DNA of 64,000 nucleotides, taken from an uncultured Clostridia bacterium (GTDB lineage: Bacteria > Bacillota > Clostridia > Christensenellales > UBA1242). Shown here piece by piece: positions 6,185 through 15,366 of this stretch (positions within the stretch are counted from its first letter, which is position 1; each line of letters begins with the position of its first letter). A model generated the notes under the pieces. It had not been told where the DNA came from. It saw only the letters and a list, made by a program, of their open reading frames with translations, and searched no databases. The position numbers were made by a program, and so were the translations under genes. The stretch lies in contig CALVYQ010000005.1 of assembly GCA_944372335.1 (NCBI GenBank), positions 1-64,000 of the forward strand, written 5' to 3'.

Positions 6185-7294
6185 GTGGAAGATATCGAAC
6201 TTCTAAATGACACCTTCAACCTTTATATGCAAAAAGGCAAAGAGGCGAAAGAAAAAGGAAATTATACGCTTGCCAAGCGTAACTTTATGCTTGCTGGCGA
6301 AACGATGATGAAACTTGCAAAGGAAAGCAAAGGTTCTCTTCGTGAAGCAAGAATGAAAAGAGCTAGGCGTATTGTTGAGCTATCGTCAAATATGCAAGAG
6401 AAGAAAAAAGAGGAAAAGGATTCTGGTGATGAAGATATCAAAAAATGGCAGTCAGCAGAGATTCCGAATATCCACTTTTCCGATGTTGCAGGGCTTGAAG
6501 ATGTTAAAAGGGCAATAAAAATTAGAATGATCAATGCCTATCTTCACCCAGAAAAATACAAGCTTTACAACAAAAAAACGGGCGGTGGTGTGCTTCTGTA
6601 TGGGCCTCCGGGAACGGGCAAAACGATGATAGCAAAGGCTATTGCGTGCGAGGTTGGTGCTAAATTTTATTCGGTTAAAGGCTCTGATATTGTCTCTAAA
6701 TGGGTCGGCGAAAGTGAAAAAAACATAAACGCTCTCTTTGAAGAGGCTAACAAGCAGGACAGAGCAATAATTTTTATAGATGAGATGGACAGTTTGCTTG
6801 GTAAGCGTGGGGTGGATACACATAATGACAAGCGTGTCAATGAGTTTCTGCAACAGATTGACGGCTTTAGCGGAAAAAATCCTAATCTTCTTCTTTTGGG
6901 AGCCACAAATAGGCCTTGGGATATCGACAGTGCAGTGCTTCGTTCTGGACGTTTTTCGCAGAAGATATATATTCCTCTTCCAGACGCAAAGGCACGAAAA
7001 TTTATGATTGAAAAGAGCATGAAAAATGTGCCGATTTCAAAGGACTTTGATGTGGAAAAAATTGTGGCACAAACAGAGATGTTTAGTGGTGCAGATATTG
7101 ATGAACTTTGTGACAGGGCAAAGGACGAGCCTCTTTTAAAGGCTATTGAAGAAGATAGAGTGGTGGAGGTGACAAACGCCGATTTTGACAATGTTTTAAA
7201 AGTATTTCCACCAAGCGTCACAGAGGCTGATTTAAAGCTTTTTGACAAATTTAACGCTGAGATAAACAGCCTTATTTCAAGAAAGAAAAAATAG
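6185..7294 (+). CDS. Vps4/CdvC-type AAA ATPase with N-terminal MIT-like domain
   Basis: 369 residues. Residues 1-75 are three predicted helices (NDTFNLYMQKGKEAKEKGNY, TLAKRNFMLAGETMMKLAK, LREARMKRARRIVELSSNM) as in MIT domains, then a charged linker. The AAA core has Walker A GPPGTGKT (140-147), pore loop KWVGESEKN (172-180), Walker B IIFIDE (195-200), sensor ATNRPWD (240-246) and arginine fingers in LRSGRF (252-257) before IYIPLPDAKAR. The tail PPSVTEADLKLFDKF (342-356) matches the C-terminal helix of the Vps4/katanin clade. That combination separates it from FtsH, ClpX and proteasomal ATPases. Vps4 threads and disassembles ESCRT-III polymers, and the two genes before it would encode the substrate. 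It uses GTG after AGGAGA. Confidence 0.85.
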   Translation: MEDIELLNDTFNLYMQKGKEAKEKGNYTLAKRNFMLAGETMMKLAKESKGSLREARMKRARRIVELSSNMQEKKKEEKDSGDEDIKKWQSAEIPNIHFSDVAGLEDVKRAIKIRMINAYLHPEKYKLYNKKTGGGVLLYGPPGTGKTMIAKAIACEVGAKFYSVKGSDIVSKWVGESEKNINALFEEANKQDRAIIFIDEMDSLLGKRGVDTHNDKRVNEFLQQIDGFSGKNPNLLLLGATNRPWDIDSAVLRSGRFSQKIYIPLPDAKARKFMIEKSMKNVPISKDFDVEKIVAQTEMFSGADIDELCDRAKDEPLLKAIEEDRVVEVTNADFDNVLKVFPPSVTEADLKLFDKFNAEINSLISRKKK

Positions 7295-7299
7295 GAAAG

Positions 7300-10200
7300 A
7301 TGAGAGAAAGAGTTTGTAAAAATTGCGGAGGAAAGCGTTATAGTGAAGTTGGACAGAACAGATATAAATGTTTGTTCTGTGGGACTATCTATGTCGATGA
7401 GTATTCTAGCGGTGAAGAAGAGATTTTAATTGTTGGTGCGTATGAGAAACTGAGAGAATATAAGTTTGAAAGTGCGGAAAAAGAATTCAGCAAAATAATC
7501 TCGCTCTATCCAAAAGCTTATGAAGCCTATTATGGAAGATTGCAGGCAAGAAACAGAGTGGTGTATTTTGTCAGCAAGGAGGGTGGCAAACGCTATCCAT
7601 CTTTTTTTGGAAGTGTTATTCCATCATATTTTGAAGATGAGGACTATAAAAAGGCGATAGAGTATGCTCCAAAGGAAATTGCCAAAAGCTATGAGGCACA
7701 GGCAGAATATGTGGAGAGTGTAAGAAAGGAATTTTTGAAAAACAATCTTCCACCTTATGAAGTAGTTTTTAATGCAAATGCTAAATCTAAAAATTACGAT
7801 AAGGTCAAAGAGGCTTTAGGACAATTTAAAACCTTTTGTCGGGAGGAAGCAAAAAAATCTGAAGGTAATCTTGAAGCACGGCTATTTCAGGCTATCTCTA
7901 CTTGTAAATGCGAAGTTTTTTTAGTCGAAGATGAAAAGGATTTAGCATCTCCTAAACTAAAAAATCTTTATGACCGATTTATTTATAGGATAGAAACAAA
8001 AGAGCGTTTTCCTTCCTCTTTCATTGTTGTATATGATGAAAAAAAAGTGAAACTCGAAAGCATAAAAAAGCTCTTTCCATTTTTACAAGTACTTATTTCT
8101 GTCAACGATATATCTTTCATCTTAGATTTAATAAATCAGATTACCAAGGCAATTGAAAGAAATTACAACGAAACGGTTACGCTTTCAAAACGCACCGTGG
8201 AGCAAGCTGAACCGACAAAGGTAGAACCAACGCCTGTTATAGCAAAGGAACTTGGGCACTATAACGTGGAGAATATTCCGCTTTCCGACAAGAACAAGAC
8301 TAAGTGGATTTTTTATAGCCTCAAAAATGGTGATTTTGCTACAGCTGAAAAGCTTATTGATGAAGAGAAGTCAGAAAATCGAGGAGAAATCTACTTTGCT
8401 TCACTTCTATGTCAAGAAAAAATAAAAACGCCGGAAGAATTTTTCGCAAGTTTGGATAATTTTAAAAACAAGGAACTTCTTGAGGATATTTTAAAATACT
8501 CAGACAAGGAGTTTGCAAATAACTTTTTAAATCGATGGGAAGAACTTGTGGTTAAAGAGGACGATGCGGACACGTATGTTACATATCTTCCTTTTCTTCT
8601 TCCTTATGATAACTCTTGGAGAAGTGAATTTTTAAAAAATGCTGAGGAAAAGGCAATAGCTTCGCAAAACAATGCACTTATTGAATGTGTTGAAAAAGCG
8701 CTAAGCGGAGATGAGATTGTGAACTTCTATTTTCAACTTGCTCAAGAGTCCGGAAACGAAGAGTATTATAACAAGATATTAAAAATTAATAACGGACACG
8801 CACCAAGTTTATATGCACTCTTTATGCATCATTTTTCGACTGTCACTGATAAGCTAACTTTTCGTGAAGATGAAGCAATAAAAAATGTGTTACAATTTTG
8901 TTCGCTTGAGCAGAAAGAGGGCTTTTTGAATAATCTTATAAACTTGATACTTGATGTGTGCTACTATGACTTAGATAGTGCGGAAAAACAACTTGATTAT
9001 TATCTTTCATATTATGACAATCCTCAACCATCACTTATCAAGATTGCTAAATTTTTAAAGGAACATGGCTTCTTCCGTTTGGCAGAAAAATATATAAGTA
9101 TAGCAATCGGCAATGACAAGAAAAACGCTTCGCTTTATTGGGAGCTTATTGAGATTAAGGCTCACGCAAGGAGCGAGGCAGAACTACTAACCACAAATGT
9201 GAAAATTTCAGAGATGGACGATTGGTCAAGCGTGCTTAGTTACGCCAGCGAAGAGGAAGCGGAACATTATGCCCAAATTGTTGCAAATGCCAACACAAAT
9301 AATGCTAAAAAAATCTTTCGTGATGAAGTTTTAGATAAAATAAAATTAAAGAAAAAGTTGCAAGAGTTTATCAGTCGAAATGATAGGATATTAAGCGAGG
9401 TGGAAGATAAGACAACTGCCGGATATTATCATGAGCAAATTCACGCCTTTGAAAATTACTTTGAAAAGATCGACAGTGCAAACAATCTAGAAGAGTATTT
9501 AAATGTGGTAGATAGAGTGCAAGAGAGACTTAGTGCTATGGGGCTTACTCTAGATAGTTCAATCAGTCTTGCAGATATTGCCACAAAGAAAGAGCGTTAT
9601 GCTACAATCGTTAAAGAGGCCAAATCAAGAGAGGATAAATATCTTACAGATGAAGAGGTGGCAAGACGTAAGAAAAAGAGAGATTTGACATTATTTGCCT
9701 GTCTTTGCTATGCACCTATGCTCTTAGTGACTTTACTTCTCATCTTTGTTCTTATTTTTCCTAAGGGAATGTATCTTGGCTTGTCTCAGGACGCAGTTAT
9801 TGTGCTGACGCTTTTGTCGGTACTTCTTGGGATAGGAGCTTTTATATACAATCTTGCCAAGAAAAATACCACAGAATTTTATCGTATTTCCAGACTTGTT
9901 CTTTTTGCACTTGGAATAGTTAATTTATTTTTAATGCTAATCGGCTTCTATATCTCTCCGCCAAATTTAGAGGCAAATTCGGCAAGGGAATTTTCTAAAC
10001 TTGCTCACAATGCAAAATATGCCAATATTTTAGTCATGGACGATTTTGATATGGCAAATTATAGTTGGACACCTTTCACTTTCTATGGAGAAATTGATGG
10101 TAATGGGCATAGGATTTATAATCTTTCTTCAAACGCTCTCTTTCAAAATTTAGATGGGAAAGTAAGCGATTTAAATGTGGAGTTTATAGACTATATCGGC

Positions 10201-10968
10201 ACAGAATTTTATGGTATGGCAAAAGTGTTAAATGGAGAGATAGAAAATTGTTCTGTTAAAGCAAATATACAACTTCAAGGCGAGGGGATGTCTAGTGGAC
10301 TTGTTGGAGATATGCGTGGCGGAGAAATCTTCCATTCAACTGCGGAGCTTGTGGTAAATATTAGAGGGAAAGTGACCTTAGGTGGGCTTGTCGGCAACAT
10401 GAGAGAAGACGCTATCTTAAGAGAAACTTATGCAAGTCTTTCTGGGACAGTCTTAGGAGAAGGCAACATTGGCGGGCTTGTCGGCGAAAACAATGGTGGT
10501 GTGATTGAAGAAAGTTTTGCTCATACTAATTTAGATGCCACAATAGACAACTCTAATATTGGCGGACTTGTCGGATTAAATCGTGGCGATATCGTAAATT
10601 CGTATGCACAAGGAGCACTTTTAGTTAATGGCGGAATAAACGATGTTGGCGGACTTGTAGGAGAGTTTTTCAGGCGTAATCGTGTGATTGAAAAATCGTA
10701 TAGCAATGTCAATATCAATGCCGAGTTTGGTGCTATCGTTGGAAGATATGAGGAAGGTAAAATACAAAATTCTTTTGCTTTTTCTGAGAGTGAACTATAT
10801 CTATCTAAAAATATAAATGACCTTCTTGCACAGAATCCTGTCAATTCAAGAGTGATTAGTAGCGTTTCTGAATTTACCAACACCTTTGGACTTGACGAAG
10901 AAACATGGATAATTTCAAATGGAAATGCTCCAACTCTTGTCTGGTTCGAACGTAGTGGAAATATTTGA
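7300..10968 (+). CDS. zinc ribbon-TPR-membrane-GLUG repeat protein (1222 aa)
   Basis: Last gene of the operon, six bases after the ATPase. Domains in order: zinc ribbon (C6, C9, C24, C27); a TPR-like module (about 45-85) shared with the small TPR-like protein upstream; a long helical region to about 790; two or three membrane segments (about 798-820, 830-850, 866-890); then an external part with four GGLVG repeats at residues 1028, 1058, 1088 and 1117, spaced 29-30 residues, which are GLUG motifs of beta-helical surface proteins. The soluble TPR/zinc part would be cytoplasmic and the GLUG part outside. It could link the internal machine to the cell surface (inference). A terminator follows. 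Confidence 0.75.
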   Translation: MRERVCKNCGGKRYSEVGQNRYKCLFCGTIYVDEYSSGEEEILIVGAYEKLREYKFESAEKEFSKIISLYPKAYEAYYGRLQARNRVVYFVSKEGGKRYPSFFGSVIPSYFEDEDYKKAIEYAPKEIAKSYEAQAEYVESVRKEFLKNNLPPYEVVFNANAKSKNYDKVKEALGQFKTFCREEAKKSEGNLEARLFQAISTCKCEVFLVEDEKDLASPKLKNLYDRFIYRIETKERFPSSFIVVYDEKKVKLESIKKLFPFLQVLISVNDISFILDLINQITKAIERNYNETVTLSKRTVEQAEPTKVEPTPVIAKELGHYNVENIPLSDKNKTKWIFYSLKNGDFATAEKLIDEEKSENRGEIYFASLLCQEKIKTPEEFFASLDNFKNKELLEDILKYSDKEFANNFLNRWEELVVKEDDADTYVTYLPFLLPYDNSWRSEFLKNAEEKAIASQNNALIECVEKALSGDEIVNFYFQLAQESGNEEYYNKILKINNGHAPSLYALFMHHFSTVTDKLTFREDEAIKNVLQFCSLEQKEGFLNNLINLILDVCYYDLDSAEKQLDYYLSYYDNPQPSLIKIAKFLKEHGFFRLAEKYISIAIGNDKKNASLYWELIEIKAHARSEAELLTTNVKISEMDDWSSVLSYASEEEAEHYAQIVANANTNNAKKIFRDEVLDKIKLKKKLQEFISRNDRILSEVEDKTTAGYYHEQIHAFENYFEKIDSANNLEEYLNVVDRVQERLSAMGLTLDSSISLADIATKKERYATIVKEAKSREDKYLTDEEVARRKKKRDLTLFACLCYAPMLLVTLLLIFVLIFPKGMYLGLSQDAVIVLTLLSVLLGIGAFIYNLAKKNTTEFYRISRLVLFALGIVNLFLMLIGFYISPPNLEANSAREFSKLAHNAKYANILVMDDFDMANYSWTPFTFYGEIDGNGHRIYNLSSNALFQNLDGKVSDLNVEFIDYIGTEFYGMAKVLNGEIENCSVKANIQLQGEGMSSGLVGDMRGGEIFHSTAELVVNIRGKVTLGGLVGNMREDAILRETYASLSGTVLGEGNIGGLVGENNGGVIEESFAHTNLDATIDNSNIGGLVGLNRGDIVNSYAQGALLVNGGINDVGGLVGEFFRRNRVIEKSYSNVNINAEFGAIVGRYEEGKIQNSFAFSESELYLSKNINDLLAQNPVNSRVISSVSEFTNTFGLDEETWIISNGNAPTLVWFERSGNI

Positions 10969-10980
10969 TTTTTTTGCATA

Positions 10981-11010
10981 AAAACTTATGTGTTTTTCAT
11001 AAGTTTTTTT
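10981..11010 (+). terminator. terminator of the ESCRT-III/Vps4-like operon
   Basis: AAAACTTATG, a short loop, then CATAAGTTTTTTT: a clean hairpin with T-run immediately after the stop at 10968. It closes the seven-gene unit. Confidence 0.85.
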
Positions 11011-11137
11011 CTTTAATTCATATATTTTTTTAATAATTTGATGCAGCAATTTGCAATTTTGCTTGCTAAAATTTTCGGAAAATGATAAAATTTATATGCT
11101 AAATTTTTGGCTATAAAGATTAAAAGAGGCGAAAAAT

Positions 11138-12892
11138 ATGTTTAAGGTATTTAAATACCTAAAATGGGTTGATTATCTTTATCTATTCTTTGTGGTAGGA
11201 CTAATTGTTTTACAAGTTTGGCAGGATTTAAAATTGCCAACATATATGGCAACGATAATTAGGTATCTACAACAGTCAGATGTGCCTAACCGTGTTAGTC
11301 AAATTCTCATAAACGGTGGGTATATGCTTGCCTGTGCAGTTGGAAGTCTTTTGTCGGCGGTTATTGTCAACTTTTTCGTGGCAAAGATAAGTGCAAGATT
11401 ATCTGCAAATCTTAGATTTGCTCTATATGCAAAGGTGGAGAGTTTTTCGCTTACAGAACTCAACAAATTTTCCACAGCAAGCTTGATAACAAGAACTACA
11501 AACGATATAAACAACGTTCAAATGCTTATTGCTATGGGCACTCAGTCACTCATAAAAGCACCAATTATGGCAGTTTGGGCAATTCTAACAATTGTTGGAA
11601 AGGGCTGGCAGTGGTCGGTGGCAACAGCAGGAGCAGTTGTGGCACTTGTCATAATCACACTTGTAGTTTTCGTCTTTGCTGTTCCAAAATTTAAAAAGAT
11701 TCAGACTTTAACAGATAACTTAAACCGTGTAACACGTGAAAACTTGACAGGTATAAGAGTTATCCGTGCATCTAATGCAGAGAAATATCAAAACGATAAG
11801 TTTGATGAATGCAACACAGCTCTCACAAAGAACAACCTTTCTGCCAACAGAATAATGGCGATAATGAATCCGGGAATGTCACTTATAATGACAGGGCTGA
11901 CGCTTGCTATATATTGGATTGGAGCATATATTGTCAAAGATCCTGTTGTCGATATTTCAAATATGTTGACCTTTACCTATTATGCAATGCAGGTTGTTAT
12001 GGCGTTTATGCTTCTTATTGTTATCTTCATTTTACTTCCACGTTCACTTGTGTCTGCTAGAAGAATAAATGAGGTATTATCCACCCACAACTCCATAATC
12101 TCTGGCAATTTTAAAGATGAAAAATTCTATGATGAAGCTGTTGGCAAGGAAGATTATGTGGTGTTCAAAAACGTCTCCTTTAAATATGCTGATGCCAATG
12201 AATATGTTTTAAATGATATATCTTTTAGCGTCAAAAAGGGAGAAACTGTGGCGTTTATAGGTTCAACGGGAAGTGGAAAAAGCACGCTCATAAATCTTAT
12301 TCCAAGGCTATACGATGCCACTGAGGGTGAGGTTCTAATAGATGGCGTCAATGTCAAAGACTATGACTCAAAAACACTCAACAAAAAGATTGGATATACT
12401 CCTCAGCGTGGGGTTCTATTTAGCGGAACGGTGAAATCAAATATAGATTTTGGAGACAACAATGCAGACGAGGAGACGATTAAAAACTCTTTGAAGATTG
12501 CACAAGCATCTAACTTTGTTTCAAAGATGGAAGGAGGCTTAGACGCACGCATAGCCCAAGGCGGAACTAATGTCTCTGGAGGACAAAAACAGCGTCTAAG
12601 CATCGCACGTGCCATTGCAAGAAAGCCGGATATCTTCATCTTTGATGACAGTTTCTCAGCACTTGACTTTAAAACCGACAGAAAGCTTAGAACAGCTCTT
12701 AGAAAGAACACCGAGGGCACAACAAAATTTATTGTGGCTCAACGAATTGGAACAATCAAAGATGCCGACAAAATCATCGTGCTTGACAGTGGTAATATGG
12801 TAGGAATTGGAACGCATGAGGAGCTTCTTAAAAATTGTCCTGTCTATAAAGAGATTGCTTTGTCACAACTTTCCGAGGAGGAATTACAATGA
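11138..12892 (+). CDS. heterodimeric ABC exporter subunit, degenerate-site partner (584 aa)
   Basis: A full half-transporter: six membrane segments (residues about 15-310) then an ATP-binding domain with Walker A GSTGSGKST, signature VSGGQKQRL and Walker B IFIFDDSFSALD. The residue after the Walker B Asp is Asp instead of the catalytic Glu, as in the degenerate-site partner of heterodimeric exporters such as TM287/288 and BmrCD. Its stop overlaps the start of the second subunit by four bases (ATGA). The pair probably exports peptides, drugs or lipids. The substrate cannot be read from sequence. It has its own start region, separate from the operon before it. Confidence 0.9.
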   Translation: MFKVFKYLKWVDYLYLFFVVGLIVLQVWQDLKLPTYMATIIRYLQQSDVPNRVSQILINGGYMLACAVGSLLSAVIVNFFVAKISARLSANLRFALYAKVESFSLTELNKFSTASLITRTTNDINNVQMLIAMGTQSLIKAPIMAVWAILTIVGKGWQWSVATAGAVVALVIITLVVFVFAVPKFKKIQTLTDNLNRVTRENLTGIRVIRASNAEKYQNDKFDECNTALTKNNLSANRIMAIMNPGMSLIMTGLTLAIYWIGAYIVKDPVVDISNMLTFTYYAMQVVMAFMLLIVIFILLPRSLVSARRINEVLSTHNSIISGNFKDEKFYDEAVGKEDYVVFKNVSFKYADANEYVLNDISFSVKKGETVAFIGSTGSGKSTLINLIPRLYDATEGEVLIDGVNVKDYDSKTLNKKIGYTPQRGVLFSGTVKSNIDFGDNNADEETIKNSLKIAQASNFVSKMEGGLDARIAQGGTNVSGGQKQRLSIARAIARKPDIFIFDDSFSALDFKTDRKLRTALRKNTEGTTKFIVAQRIGTIKDADKIIVLDSGNMVGIGTHEELLKNCPVYKEIALSQLSEEELQ

Positions 12893-14673
12893 GTAGGCGT
12901 ATAGTAACCGGAGAAAAGCCGGCAAAAGGACAATTTAAAAAGTCCATGGCAAAACTTATAAAATATTGCAAAAAATTCTATTGGCTTATCGGTGTCGCTC
13001 TTGCTTTAGGAGCAATATCTGTTGTCTGCCAAATAATCTCACCGAACCTCATAAGTGAACTTACAGAAATCATAAGCGAGGGGCTTGTAGGTGGAGGAGT
13101 TGACTATTCAGCTGTCACACGCACAGCACTGACCATGCTTACACTTGCTTTGTTTATGGCTGTTCTTGGATATTTTCAACACTTCATCATGGCAACTGCC
13201 ACACAAAAGATAGTCTTTAAATTCAGAGACGATATTTCATGGAAGATTAATAAGCTTCCTCTGCAATATTTCGACACGCATCTATATGGTGACACACTAA
13301 GTCGAGTGACCAACGATGTTGACACGATAGGGCAGACAATGAATCAATCTGTGTCCAGCCTTTTCTCTAACATAATTCTGTTTGTTGGCGTTGTGATTGC
13401 TATGTTTGTCACACAATGGATAATGGCATTTACAGTTATTGTGGCAACCTTAATTGGTTTTGTTATCATCGTGCTTTGTCTATCAAAATCACAAAAGTAT
13501 TTCATTATGCAACAGAAAAACTTGGGCGACCTCAATGCTCATATTGAAGAGGTATATTCTGGACATAATGTTGTGAAACTCTTTAATGCGGAAAAGGATA
13601 AGGGCGAGGAATTTACAAAGATTAATAAAAAGCTATACTTAAGTGCTTGGAAATCACAATTTTTATCAAATGCCATGATGCCTATTATGGGCTTTGTTGG
13701 AAACTTTGCGTTTGTTGCAGTGTGCGTGGTGGGAGCTGTGCTTGCCGCAAACGGAACGATAGGCTTAGGCCCAATTGCAGCATTTATGATTTACGCTAGA
13801 ATGTTTGCTAACCCACTATCTCAAATTGCTCAATCACTTACAAGTTTGCAATCTACATCTGCGGCTTGCGGTCGTGTTTTTGAATTTTTGGAAGAAAAAG
13901 AACTTGAAAATGAAGAAAACAAAACCGAGATGCTCACAGATGTTAAGGGTGAAATTGAATTTGACCATGTGAGATTTGGTTACACTGAGGACAAAATCAT
14001 CATAAAAGACTTCTCTGTCAAGGTGTATGCGGGTGAGAAGGTGGCAATTGTTGGGCCTACCGGTGCAGGCAAAACAACCCTTGTAAATCTTCTTATGCGT
14101 TTTTATGAGATAAATTCTGGTGATATACGAATTGATGGCAAGTCGATTAAAGATTTGACACGGGAAAATATCCATGACCTATTTGGAATGGTGCTTCAAG
14201 ACACTTGGCTTTTTCAGGGTACAATCAAGGAAAATTTAAGATACAACAAGGGAAACGTCACCGATGAGCAGATAATTGAAGCGTGCAAGAGCGTTGGGGT
14301 TGACCACTTCATTCAAACGCTCCCGCAAGGATATGACACCGTGATTGACGATGCTGTGAACCTATCAGCAGGGCAAAAACAACTCCTAACCATTGCAAGA
14401 ACAATGGTGGCAAACAACCCTATGCTTATCTTAGATGAGGCAACCTCATCAGTTGATACAAGAACGGAAGAGCTCATACAAAAAGCTATGGATAAACTTA
14501 TGGAAGGACGTACATCTTTCATAATCGCCCACCGCCTTTCCACAATTAAAAATGCCGACATAATTCTTGTTTTGAAAGATGGTGACGTTATTGAAAGCGG
14601 AAATCATGAGGAGCTTATGGCAAAGGGTGGCTTCTATGCCGATTTATATAACAGTCAGTTTTCTGAAAACTAA
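12889..14673 (+). CDS. heterodimeric ABC exporter subunit, catalytic partner (594 aa)
   Basis: Second half-transporter, with an N-terminal cytoplasmic extension of about 30 residues, six membrane segments (about 33-320) and an ATP-binding domain with Walker A GPTGAGKTT, signature LSAGQKQLL and canonical Walker B LILDEATSSVD including the catalytic Glu. The canonical site complements the degenerate site of the preceding subunit, so the two form one exporter. GAGGAGGAATTAC within the end of the preceding gene is the ribosome binding site. No obvious terminator hairpin follows the stop, so read-through into the next small gene is possible. Confidence 0.9.
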   Translation: MSRRIVTGEKPAKGQFKKSMAKLIKYCKKFYWLIGVALALGAISVVCQIISPNLISELTEIISEGLVGGGVDYSAVTRTALTMLTLALFMAVLGYFQHFIMATATQKIVFKFRDDISWKINKLPLQYFDTHLYGDTLSRVTNDVDTIGQTMNQSVSSLFSNIILFVGVVIAMFVTQWIMAFTVIVATLIGFVIIVLCLSKSQKYFIMQQKNLGDLNAHIEEVYSGHNVVKLFNAEKDKGEEFTKINKKLYLSAWKSQFLSNAMMPIMGFVGNFAFVAVCVVGAVLAANGTIGLGPIAAFMIYARMFANPLSQIAQSLTSLQSTSAACGRVFEFLEEKELENEENKTEMLTDVKGEIEFDHVRFGYTEDKIIIKDFSVKVYAGEKVAIVGPTGAGKTTLVNLLMRFYEINSGDIRIDGKSIKDLTRENIHDLFGMVLQDTWLFQGTIKENLRYNKGNVTDEQIIEACKSVGVDHFIQTLPQGYDTVIDDAVNLSAGQKQLLTIARTMVANNPMLILDEATSSVDTRTEELIQKAMDKLMEGRTSFIIAHRLSTIKNADIILVLKDGDVIESGNHEELMAKGGFYADLYNSQFSEN

Positions 14674-14748
14674 TAAAAAAGAGATTAATTCGCTTCTTAA
14701 TTTGTATATTTTCTAATTATTCTCACAAAATACCAAACGGAGGTATTT

Positions 14749-15204
14749 ATGAGAAGATTGTTATTTTCTTTAATAGGAGTGCCAATGATGTTGAGTGCAA
14801 TACTTGGAATTTTAGATGTCTTTCCGTATGGAGATATGAGCTTCATTGCAAATGGTGAGGTTATAGAAATCACCGATGAGCAAAAGGCGGATATTCAAGA
14901 GGAATTTTTGAAATATATCGAAAATGCCTATGATACGCCAGCACTCGGTGTAACTTTTCCAGAACTATATGATAAAATGATTAAAGAGGGATATTTTCTC
15001 AATTTTAAGTTTGATGCATATTACGAATTTAACGGCTTAGGCTTCGATGAATTGACGATTAAGGTGGAAGAGGACGGTTACGGCTTTAACGTCTATCGTG
15101 GAATAGACGGAAAGTTTCAAGGCAGATGCTTCTATATCAACACCGAAAATTCTTCAGCCGGCCTTTATAAAATTTTAGACGAAATAATTTCTTCTAAAAT
15201 TTAA
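14749..15204 (+). CDS. small membrane-anchored hypothetical protein (151 aa)
   Basis: The N-terminus (MRRLLFSLIGVPMMLSAILGIL) is a hydrophobic signal or anchor without a lipobox Cys. The remainder is a soluble acidic domain (residues about 30-151) rich in Phe/Tyr, with strands YYEFNGLGFDELTIKVEED. It would lie outside the membrane. GGAGGT precedes the ATG by six bases. It lies 75 bases after the ABC exporter with no clear terminator between them, so it may be cotranscribed. No family recognised. Confidence 0.6.
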   Translation: MRRLLFSLIGVPMMLSAILGILDVFPYGDMSFIANGEVIEITDEQKADIQEEFLKYIENAYDTPALGVTFPELYDKMIKEGYFLNFKFDAYYEFNGLGFDELTIKVEEDGYGFNVYRGIDGKFQGRCFYINTENSSAGLYKILDEIISSKI

Positions 15205-15211
15205 CAATATA

Positions 15212-15242
15212 AAAATATGCATAAAGATATGCATATTTTTTT
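15212..15242 (+). terminator. terminator before pflB
   Basis: AAAATATGCATA, loop AAGA, TATGCATATTTTTTT: perfect stem with T-run, eight bases after the stop of the 151-residue gene. Confidence 0.85.
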
Positions 15243-15261
15243 AAATGTTATATGATTTTAT

Positions 15262-15290
15262 TTGACTAATAATTTTGGATATTATACAAT
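15262..15290 (+). promoter_or_regulatory. promoter of pflB-pflA
   Basis: TTGACT, a 17-bp spacer, then TACAAT. The start of transcription would be near 15298, about 70 bases before the ATG of pflB. I see no obvious Rex or other operator palindrome in this short leader, but a weak one could be missed. Confidence 0.65.
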
Positions 15291-15366
15291 ATATAGGTAT
15301 AAAACTGAATAGAAATTGCCAGATAATGTGTTTTTGGCGAAAATTAAAAACAAAAGGAGAAGAAAG

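Noticed and set aside
6667..7248. Minus-strand frame of 193 codons inside the ATPase gene
   Set aside because: It is a mirror of a gene with clear AAA motifs; Ser/Phe/Leu-rich composition typical of antisense reading.
6185..7294. The ATPase as FtsH or ClpX
   Set aside because: It has no membrane segment, no protease HEXXH and no ClpX zinc domain, and its C-terminal helix and pore loop match the Vps4/katanin clade.
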